From the NCBI GenBank assembly GCA_905250885.1, contig CAJNOQ010000189.1, positions 1 through 64,000 of the forward strand: DNA of 64,000 nt, read 5' to 3'. This document shows, piece by piece, positions 11,601-22,122 of the stretch. Position 1 is the stretch's first letter. Each line of letters starts with the position of its first letter. The notes beneath the pieces were generated by a model that did not search any database, was not told where the DNA came from, and was given only the letters and a program-made list of their open reading frames with translations. The DNA is from Didymodactylos carnosus. Its lineage: Eukaryota > Rotifera > Eurotatoria > Philodinida > Philodinidae. A program made the translations under genes and the position numbers.

Positions 11601-14600
11601 ATTCTGGCGTATTCTCTTCAGTTGTATTTGGACAAAATCCTGCTTTTGTACATATTCGTCTTGGTCTAAGAGAATCTAAACATTTATCGATATGTTCTTC
11701 ACGTTTTTTGAAAAAGAATATACAACGACGTTTCACTGGACAGTAATCACACAAAGATGATAGAGTTTGTGTTAATTCATGTAATAGTTCTTTAGCATGA
11801 GCTACTTTACATTTAATACGTTTTATACAACATTCACACTTTTCTTTGGGACATTCATCTAAACAACAAGAGAAAAAGGAATAACAATTATTATGGTAAA
11901 TTTCAACTAGTCAGAATTAATATGTAAATAGTAACATAAATCACGAAAATCTTTAACTACTGCGTATGCGTAATATCTGTGTTACATTAACATTTTTTAT
12001 CAAGTACAAAACAACGAAACATAATTAAGTACGTCTAATAGTTAAAAGTTTCAATGTTTCCGGACACTAGAAGGAATTCTGCACGTAAATCAATCCTTGA
12101 TTTTTAACGATTTTACTGGATAAAAGATCAGTTTATTATAGTATTTCAATTCGCTTACCAATAAATGTTGCCGTAAAAATATTTTTTTCACCGAGTTCCA
12201 TTAAATCTTTAATATTGTAATTAATTTTTGTTGTTTGAATTTCGTTCATATTTCCACGAGCTATTTGTTGACAGATCGAATTAAATGGTCCTAATTTTGA
12301 GCAAATTTCTTCCATTCGTGATTGAAATTGTTTTTCATATTCATCAAATGATCGATCTTGTTGAAGTTCATTATCACCATTTTGCATAACACAAAATCCC
12401 ATATACTGACATGTCTCTTTGGGATCAAACTTTTGCACCTGTTAATGAAAGAGAATTAACAATTCTGAATATCTTTGATATACAAGGAATTTTTCAATTT
12501 CACTTCGTTTTATCTAGCTTACCCATTCTTTTCCTTGATCTGATAGTTCTTTGACAAAATTTTGACATTGTTGACCAGAAAATTGTTTACATAAAGTATC
12601 AAAATACGATGTTAAACGATCAGTTGCACGAAGAAAACAATCTTTTCGATTTTGTAAACGAACTGTACATTGTTCACATTTATTATCCGTAACTATTAAA
12701 CTTGTTGTTTGACATAGATGAATTGTTTGACACCATTGTTGTGGATCAATTTTATTCAAATAATTTTTAATATTATCAACGTTTTTAGTGTAAAAATTTC
12801 GGCATTCATCTTTCACTGGACACCATTCACAGGTACGTATTAAAGCAGAACTAACGGTATCCTACAAGAGGAAAACGCTTAGTAATTATGTACTTCAATA
12901 AACCAAATGTCACATACGATGCATGTACTTGTGCAAAGATTCTAATTCAAGATAATATGTAAGCAATAGTTGGTTTATCAAAAAGTTTTCATATTAGAAA
13001 AGAATCTTCATCAGCAAATTTATTAGATTTTAGAAGTTTAACATTCTCATCAAACTAGTAACTATAATCGAAAAATGTTATGTTTGTAGTTTTCAATATG
13101 GGTCGCCAATGGGATAAATTCAGCATTTTTGAAAGGAAAACAAATGGGTTCCGTAACGGTATTGACTGAATAACAAAAACAGTTTCATTCACATTATTTA
13201 ATTATATGTTCTACGCTATTGTCAACAACAAAAACAATCAAGAGCAGATTTTGATGTTTCATTTTCCTACTTAAACTATTTTAATGAATAAGTCAAAGTT
13301 GAGTGAGTGTTAATTCTTAAAATATTCATTTGAATATTTCAGTTTTTATTAAAGCCCTTCAATCTCACAATCACTTACCGTCGCTTGTATCCAGAATTCT
13401 TTTATGGTTTGGACAGCATTTTTGCATCCTTGACAAGTATCATTATTTAATTGTTTTTGTTTAGCTAGTTTCTCTTCAATATCTTGACGAATATAATCAA
13501 TGTTATTTGTTATTATGGCTAAGTACACTTTTTCATAATCTTGAGAATTAACATTAGCAAAAATATGTTTGCATAGTGGCATTAATATTCCATAATTTTG
13601 ACATACTTCATTTTCCATATATGTTTCTAAACAAGAATAGAAATGACATAATCGAGCATGAAGTCATTCTCACAGAATTATCCATTTTTTCCATATTTTT
13701 CGTTTGAAACGGTGTCCAAATATGTCTAAACAACAAAATAATAGAAACGCGTTTTTTAGCCGTTTAAACCATATACAAAATGCGTTTCTATTATTTCGTC
13801 GTTTAGATACATTTAGACATCATTTTAAACGAAAAAAATATCTCATATGTAGACAAATAGTAGGATATGAATCATTCTGAGGCTTTTCTAGAATATTGAC
13901 CATACCTAATCGTTCATTTAACGAATCAAGTTGTGAATATTGTTTCTGTCCATATGTAGGTAATTGATATCGTGATGATTGCTCAACTGGACAAAATCCA
14001 AGACGTTGACATACTTTTTTTGGGTCCAATTTTTCAATTGTATCTAATGAACGTTGTTGTGCACTAGTTATTAAATCTTTACAATCTTTATCCCATGGTA
14101 CATAGGCACACAAAGAGATTAATGATGATGAAATACGATTGATCAATGATTTCAAACAATCTTTACGTTGTTGAATTCGATCAGTGCAACATTGACATTT
14201 ATCCCCAGATTCACACTACAAAGAAGAACAGCTAATGAGCTACATAATTTACTCATATTTTCTTAGACTTACTTTTTGTTCGTCATTTACTGTTTGTATA
14301 ACAGTTAATGGTGATGTCTTTACAATTTGTAATGGACACAAACCAATTCGTTTACAAAATTTTGTTGGATCAAATTGATCAACTTTCGCTTTCATACGAT
14401 CACAAACACGATTAAACCAATTTACACATTGTGTTTTAGACAAACTCCAATCACATGTTGCCAATAAACCAAAACGTAATGTTTCCTAAAGAAAACAAAA
14501 TCATCTCAGTTTATAGGTTACAAGTATAGTGTAGAAAGAAATGAAATTTGTGTGATTAAGTCGATAGTTAATTTGATAAAAGCGATTTATCCATATTCAC

Positions 14601-17600
14601 TCTATGTGTGAGGCGAGTGAGGAGAGTTGCTTATGAAAAAATAAGCACATTTTATACAAAATCGGCGACTTAACATTGAGTTATAATCACTCAGAACACA
14701 TGCCGTATAAACTTACAATTTGTTTGAGATCATATGTTTTCTTTTTGTCATAAAATTTCACACAGCAATCACATTTATCATTACAATCTTTCATAGCTTT
14801 CTCACATGGTTTACATTCTTTTCCATTACTCTGCTCATCTAATTCACATAATTGTGATCCTTCCAATTGACCATTTTGATTAAACATTGATGTGAACAAT
14901 GCTTCCATTCGATTCTTCGTTTTATTGAATGATATCAATTGTCTACATAATAGATAAAATGGTTGATCACCTTTTGAACAAATTTCTGCTTGTAAATATT
15001 TCTCTAAGTCAATTTCTAAATTTTGTGATGTTGATGTTTTTGGACAAAATTGGTTTTGTAAACACCATTTGTTTGCATTTATTTTTTCAATTTTTTCATT
15101 AACAGTTAAAATTGAACGATCAATTATTGTTTGACAGTCTTTTTCCCATGGAATATATTCACATAATGTTTTTAGATTGTTAGATACTTTGTTGACAGAT
15201 GATAATAAAAATGTACGCTTAGATTCTAGTTGATTTTGGCAATCTGGACAACGATCATGATTTAGTTCATATTCCACCTATAACGAAAGTAAACCATCCA
15301 TCAGTTATATACAGACAATAAAAATTCATATGATGAAATCTCACTTGAGCGACTGGACAAAATCTTAATGTTTGACAAATACGTTTTGAATCCTAGAACG
15401 AAAATATAAATAGTAACGAATTTATATCGATTCAGTCGTGCAGGGCAATAACTAACTATCAGAAAAAACGTATACATTTTAATTATTCCATAATAGGATC
15501 AGACATAGAACTGTATAGACAAACAAAGATTCTACAGATAAAAGAATGTGGTTTTCAAAACTCGTCTTCATGACTTCTTTGTAGAACATGTGTTTGCTAG
15601 TTTCGGTTGACAGATAGAATTTGTTCTGAATTTTATTTGTGTAGAAGATTAAGATATTATTGTTTTGTTTTACAATTAATTCGCAAAGGTTGACTATAAC
15701 TGAGTGGAAATTTTTCTCTGATGTATCAAGTTTCGTTTGTGTCGGTATAAATGCTGTTTTAACCATTTAATAATCCCTTTTTTGTCTGTAAAACATGGAA
15801 ATTCCTCTTCAGAATTTTTCATGTGTTTATGACTCATATTCCTTTTTCTCATAAAAGAAAACAGGCACACGGTAATCATTCGAAATATCATCAGCGCAAT
15901 TATTTCTGCCTGGTGGTGTATCAACAATATTTTACCTTTTCTAATTTTAGGATGCCCGAGACATACACTCATTAAATTATTCTCTTAGCTATTCTACAAA
16001 AACAGACATACCATGGTTGAAATATAGGAGTTGATTTGAGCTGCAACGCTGTCGACCACTTCGGCGCACTAGAACATAAAAAATGACATTAGTATATTAA
16101 CTATACAAATGAACAAGACAAATTCTAGAGCGTCAAAGAAAAAGTGTACATCTCATTTGATACAATGAGTAAAACATATAATTAGATATCTGGCAATTAC
16201 ACGTAAAGTACTCTATTCTCAAAGGTGTTAGACTTGAAATATTTACTCTATTTTCTTACTTTTGTTGATACTGGTAAATGTCCACAGAATGTTTTCACAT
16301 TTGATACCATTGATTGCTAGAAATAAAAAAAGGTAGAGAGAGAATTAAACTCAGAAAAAAATATGTCTGAATTAATAGCCTACAATAAATGCTGTTGCTT
16401 GACTTTCATATTGTTCAACTTTATCCATACAACATTGGCACTTATCTGCGCACTAAAATAAAAAATGTATGTAGTTCATAGAATAATTAGCTTATTAAAT
16501 AATAATTGACACCTACTGCTGCAATTATTTTATCTGATGGACATATTCCAAGTACTTGACAAACTCTATGTGGATCTACGTTATTAGAAAGTGAAACAAG
16601 TAATTTTGGTCCTTCTACATCAACTAATTGTTCACACTGAATAAAAATGATCAATATAATATAAAATCCAGTTCGTCTTTATGTGTCATACGTACCAATG
16701 TATCGAGTGATTCTAATTTTTTACAAACATGAGTTTTAGCATAACGAAGGAGCTGTGCCTAAAAAGAAATCGCAAGTATACGGTAATATTCAAAACTTGT
16801 CTAATCTCATTTCTTTCTTTAATAATCAGTACGTCATTTGGTACAATTTTTATTTTATTTATTATCATAACTAGCTAGCACAATGAGCAAAATGTGATAG
16901 TATTTAAAAGTTAAAAACGAAATGTGATTGAATATCAAGCGTTTCTGAAATGGCTTTCAAACGCCTCAAATTTCATTAAACAACAATTGACACAGTTCTC
17001 ATCAGACTGTTGTAATAGGGATGATATAGCCATAACAGTCATCAAATCACTAACACACATCAGTATCAAGATACGCCTTTTTCTAGCAGCCTTATGGGTC
17101 ACTACCTCCGTGAAATACTTTCCAATGAATTTTTAACCATATCAATGATTAAATATTAGTTTACATAATGTACAATTAACAGACTCCATCTAGACCTATG
17201 GATAAAGCATTTTTCATCTCTATACTAATGACAATAATATCACTTACATTAATAACATTGTCCGTGAGTGCATAATCAGATTTATATGAAAGAGCCATTG
17301 TCTGATTGCACATTTTTATTTCAACACAAATTGACTGAGGATCCTAAAAATAAAGCACAGATCATGACAAGCTGTATAATCAATAATGAATATACTATCA
17401 ACATACCAACGATTGAATATATTTTACTAACTCACTGATGGATGCATTAACCTGTTTTTCACACTAAATATCGGAAAAGAAAATGAATTTAAAGCTGTCA
17501 TACTGACGAAGAACATACTTCATCTTTTTGAGGTAATTGACCGCAAAAATGTTGCATGAACTGTGCTGCTCTTGTCTAAACAAAAAAAGTATTTAAGTAA

Positions 17601-20600
17601 TTAGATGAAACAAATATGATGTCTTGAATAGAGGAAAGAAATAGAAGTTTTTAAAACAAATAGTTAAATAGTGCAGCAAATGTCAGAATTTCTTGCACAC
17701 AAGAATACTTACAATTAATCGTTCTGCAATATGTTTACGTCGTGTAAAGTCGTCAATACATCGTTTACATTTGTTTTTATCCTAAATCAAACGTCAAGAT
17801 AGCACGAAGTAGACAAAAATCACTTGTTTCTACATACGTCATGAACAGCCCAATTATCTAAGAACGTCAGTTTTTTAGGACATAAACCAAACACTTCACA
17901 AACAATACTGGGATCCTATGAAAACAATATTCATACATAAATGACCTGATAAACAATTAGTTATTACGTACCAGATCATTGATCAAAAGTCGAATGGCAC
18001 CCATAACATCATCACTGATCACAGCAATACACTAACAAAACAAATTTACGCCCTTAGGAAGTTGAAAAAATAAGATTATCTGAATATTACATACAGTATC
18101 TTTGAGTGGGCCAAGTTTTTCACATATTTCATTTTTCAAAAAGTTGATTACTTCTTCCTAAAACAAAAGAAAATCATAGTATATATAACATACACACACC
18201 AACAGTCACCAAGGACAAACAATAAAAATATATTTTATCAGAGAATAGTTTATCGAATATTACATGTCAATTTTACATTCAGCAAGCAATAGAACAATAA
18301 ACGAGTTATTATTAAAAATAATTCTTTTTATCCAGCGAGAGAAAATATTAGTTTTTGTCTATCTCGGTCATAATTTAAATAATCTTCTGATGCCGTCATA
18401 TCAAATAAACACAATATACAATGGATTTACGTTCAGTTAAAGTTCAAAAACTAACATAGATTAAGGTCCTTTTTGTAAGTCGAATCATTTTAAAAATATA
18501 CGGACGAATCTTAGTTATGAATATGTTGAAAAAATTTTAGAGGTCATAGTGCAAGAAAAGAAAAGTAAATGCCTCTCGCTTGTTCAAGAAAAAAAATCAG
18601 GTATTTTGTTATTTCTTTTACCTTCTCTAATGGACTTGAAGGCAGTGCTATTTGCGCTGTACACACTTTGAAATATGTACATAATAACATTGGATGCTAA
18701 ACAAAGACAAAATTGCGTTAAATAGCTAACGAATAAGTAATTAGTAAGAGGGTTATTAGTCGTCAAAGACAAACTAGTGTGCAAAAAAAATTATTAAATT
18801 TTTGTGCGACATACTGTTCCACATGTTAAAGTATTAAGCATTTCTTGTCCTTCTTTTTGTAATAAATTTTGACATGCTTTTTTATCTAAACTTTGTAAAC
18901 GCGAACACATTTGTTCTTCGATATAACGAATGACACTATCCTGAAAACAAATTGTAATACAAAATTCAGAAAGAAAACGTTAATATGACAAAACTTACTT
19001 CGCTATGTTTTGTTTCCAACATTCGTTTTGCTGTTGATACAACTAATGTACATAATTTACATTCGACATCAGTTGTTAACTACAAAACAAAAAAAGCACC
19101 ATTAACATACCATGATCAATCTTTGCACTTCCGAGAAACTGAAAAACTATCGGTAAACTAATGTGTATGGGATAACAAACGCTTACCTGTCCAGTTTGTT
19201 GCTCTTTTTCAGGTAACCAATCATAACCTTCGACGAGGCTGCAAATTTTCGATAAATCCTAAAAACATAAGTGTAATCTTAATGTAGTTATAAGCAAAAC
19301 ATAAAAAGTACTTACAACATTATTGGCAACATGACGATAGATTTCAGCTTCATAGGTATCCACCGAATTTTGACACTAAAATAGATATGAGTATAAGTAT
19401 AAAAATAAGAAAATTTATATTATAGGTAAGAGGGCCAACAATATGAATTCTTAGTCTTCTTTGAAACAATTGATGAAAAGTTATGTTTACTACTTACTTT
19501 TTCTATGAGTTCAGTAGTTTCTAATTTTGAACAATCATCTCTAATTAACAATTGAATTTCTTTTTGTTGTTTTCCACTATTGAATAAATCGGCTGTGGCT
19601 CGTACAAGAACCGAACATAGCATTTTGGTCTCATCATCGAGAGGTTGCTTTTCTTCTTTCATTGTATCATATCCATCGACGATCTGGCCAACTTGAGGCA
19701 CTTCGTTGATTTTTGTATTTATCAATTCACTGTCTTTACACATATGAGTTAAATGACAGATGACACTAGGATCCTAATCAACAGAAATAAATTGTCTAGT
19801 AGTCATATAAAAATTGTGAGAGAAAATACTCACAATTTTTGTTTTTAACAATGCTAATAATTGTTCTGAATAATCGCTTAGCATTTTAACACACTAAAAC
19901 GAATATATAAAAGTATTATGAGGTTGCCTATTTGTATAATGGGTCATTCCAAGATACGTGAGAAAAAACTACAGTTTCTTTATCGTTACTCTTTAAAGTG
20001 ATTTTGTCTGCAAACAGCTGTCACTGAGAATAAGAGAAGTAATATTCGCAGAGAAATGATCATGTGAAACTAGAAAATTTTAAATTCTGATCCATTGGAA
20101 TAAAATAATTTGAATTTTTTACATAACACGTATTGGTTAATACGCGCTAAATCTGTAGAACTATATCATCATCAATTATATTGATTAATCAATAGATTCC
20201 ATAATGTTCATTGATTCTTCTCTTACTTGATCGATTTCTCCTCTTGTTGGTAACATTGAACAAGCTCCAGTTAAATATTTGTCAACAGCAATCTATAATA
20301 AATAATAAGTTATGTTCAATTTGAAACTACAGAAGAAAGGTTTACGTACGTCTGTTTCGTTATTATCAAGCATGTGTCGTAGTTTCGTTAATGTAAATTC
20401 ACAATATTGGCAAATATTATCTTTTTTATCCACCGATTGTTTCGACCATACTTTATTTGAGCAATGTTCCACACTTTGACATTCATGAGCATTTTGTAAC
20501 GATGAGCACCAGTATCCCGGTCCCCATGTACAACGTTTACTACCAATTAAAGCTAAAAGATATAACACCAAATTACTTATCAGTCCTTTATATGAAATAG

Positions 20601-21787
20601 TGCAGATAAAAATTTTGTATATTTCCATTGTACGATCTTGACAACTTTTAATACTAAACATTTTGTATACTTGTACTTACTTAGTTTTGGAGTTGTTGTT
20701 TCTTGTTCTTCAACATCACATGCGTTTATTAAACGACATAATGTATGATAACGCTAGAAATGAAGATATATAAAATATGAATGACTATGATATTACTTAA
20801 AAAAACTATATTTACTTGATTTTTGAGCAATGATAACACAGATGATGAATAAGTTGTCATGACAGCTGTACACTAAAATAAGAAACATTTGAATAATCAG
20901 AAGATACATGGAAAAAAACAAAGCATTTTTACTTGTGCTGAAACACTTGGACGTTGAAATGATTGACAACTTTTCAATAAACTAGATTTAGCTAACGCCT
21001 AAAAATAATCAGTAACATTTGATAAACACTATTAACACAAAGTATATACGATTTTCGGCTAATCCTAATTTGTTTTTATGCACTTTTATTAACCCTTTTG
21101 CTCCAGAAGGATAAAAGATGAATCTGAGTGTTTCATTTCAAAATCGGGTCGATCAAAATTCGAGATATGACCCCGCTAGTATTTACACCGTCTTAATTCT
21201 CTTCATAATGTGCGTTTACATTGGCTGAAAGACGTGGTTACAAAGTCTTAATTTGATGAGTTAGTGGTAGAAGTGCTAATGATAACTGAATGTCGTTATC
21301 CTGATAGTAGCAGCTACTTCTTAGTAAACGTTTCTTCATCTGTATTATGCTTTCGTTAATAAATAAAGTCCAAGTTCGTCTAGCTCGCTTCTTCTTATCT
21401 ATATTTCAGCGCTGAACCTCTTACATTTTTGCTAAAACGGAGCGACGTTAACAAGCATTTTACTTACATCGTTACTGTTTATATTTTGAATAGTTTCATA
21501 AGATTTTGTTAATATATTCTGACACAAATTGCATGTTGTTGATTCATCTTTACTTTCTTCTTGTTGATATTTCCATACGGTATCCGTACAATGACGTAAT
21601 GCTCCACATTCAGAGGCTGTTACAAATGTCTGACACCAATATTCTGGACCACGTGCACATTCACGGGGATAACCAAACGTGAAGCTCACACATAAGGCTA
21701 AATTGAAAATAGATTTGAATGCGACATGATGGAGAGTTATACACTTTACTTACATAATAACAGGCCGACACTGATGGCCTTGGACAT
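8630..21787 (-). CDS. Giant prosaposin-like polyprotein, 39 exons, 2,036 aa
   Basis: A secreted precursor of saposins, the small disulfide-bonded proteins that solubilise lipids for lysosomal hydrolases. Exons, 5' to 3': 21754-21787, 21468-21697, 20933-20998, 20816-20872, 20681-20753, 20350-20552, 20227-20292, 19834-19893, 19498-19773, 19316-19375, 19187-19258, 18999-19079, 18815-18940, 18622-18696, 18095-18157, 17972-18031, 17838-17915, 17713-17781, 17519-17575, 17407-17463, 17248-17343, 16696-16758, 16517-16636, 16384-16452, 16260-16316, 16012-16068, 15345-15392, 14717-15277, 14273-14485, 13906-14215, 13379-13626, 12523-12861, 12159-12438, 11553-11858, 10250-10669, 9673-10050, 9214-9586, 8854-9103, 8630-8689. 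They sum to 6,111 bases. The signal peptide (MSKAISVGLLLSLCVSF) is split by the first intron. SapA domains (CxxGxxYWC...C) lie near residues 22-55, 155-190 and 1985-2030. Between them are about nineteen SapB-type domains, most with the pattern CxxC...C...C...C....C. Residues ~490-800 use half-domain exons of 48-96 bases; from exon 28 exons are long. The last four SapB domains match those of the upstream gene. An alternative is two overlapping transcription units (see the finding at 20350-20661). Confidence 0.85.
13695..13838. mobile_element. Hairpin MITE in an intron of the giant saposin gene
   Basis: The arms 13698-13754 and 13780-13838 are inverted copies (core AATAATAGAAACGC and its complement) with a ~25-base loop. 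The element sits in the intron between exons 13906-14215 and 13379-13626, making it longer than its neighbours. Family unknown. Confidence 0.6.
15394..16011. other. Long intron with no recognisable content
   Basis: This 617-base intron is the longest in the gene's second half, lying between a 57-base and a 48-base exon. Overlapping open frames at 15479-15972 on the minus strand resemble nothing I know. An insertion is likely, given that neighbouring introns are 60-180 bases. Confidence 0.35.
16938..17006 (-). pseudogene. Candidate lost or GC-donor exon of the giant saposin gene
   Basis: Inside the 489-base intron between exons 17248-17343 and 16696-16758, an acceptor (ACAACAG) is followed by a 69-base open stretch coding SDENCVNCCLMKFEAFES and five more residues. 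Its length and CxxC pattern equal those of the first-half exons at 17713-17781 and 16384-16452, and it sits just where SapB domain 7 lacks its first half. The base pair after it reads TG, not GT. Either the donor has decayed and the exon is skipped, or splicing uses the GC three bases earlier (exon 16941-17006, 66 bases, still in phase). Confidence 0.6.
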
Positions 21788-22122
21788 TATGTATCTATTT
21801 AATAAGATGTTCTGTTTTTTTCTTAAGAATAGTGGAAAAAAAAAGAAAACAAAAGAGGAAGCAGATAATCAAATGGAAAAGTTTGATGAAAATGAATAAA
21901 TCTAAAACAAAAAAGGAGAAACAATATAAGTCAGAAATAATATTGGTCTGTGAGGGAAAATGAAATAACGATGTAAGAAAAACAGTTTAAACTGCGAATT
22001 AAATACAGTTGTTCATTTTATTAGAAAATGGAAAAAAGTACAAAAGCCCAATATTATCATTCCTTTTTACAGAAAAAAAAATCACCGAGCTGACAAATTA
22101 AAAGAAAACAAAATGTATCACA
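21788..22122. other. Spacer between the two saposin genes
   Basis: 335 bases hold the 3' untranslated region of the upstream gene and the promoter of the giant gene, both read on the minus strand. A minus-strand AATAAA lies at about 22015-22020, roughly 105 bases past the upstream stop. No TATA-like site stands out. Confidence 0.4.

Noticed and set aside
15479-15972. Overlapping minus-strand open frames inside a long saposin intron
   Set aside because: No recognisable domain, and exons on both sides join in phase without them.
16924-17136. Open frame of 70 codons on the plus strand inside a saposin intron
   Set aside because: It is the mirror of the candidate lost exon on the minus strand; the plus-strand peptide shows no family pattern.
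18330-18420. A CILC motif on the minus strand in the intron missing a half-domain exon
   Set aside because: The CxxC spacing is right, but a stop lies two codons upstream, no in-frame acceptor or donor is near and the following residues do not resemble a saposin helix. It is probably chance.
8630-21787. Treating the giant saposin locus as several separate genes
   Set aside because: Every junction joins in phase, there is no stop between exons and only the first exon and one intron supply signal-like sequence. The internal start is kept as a separate finding.
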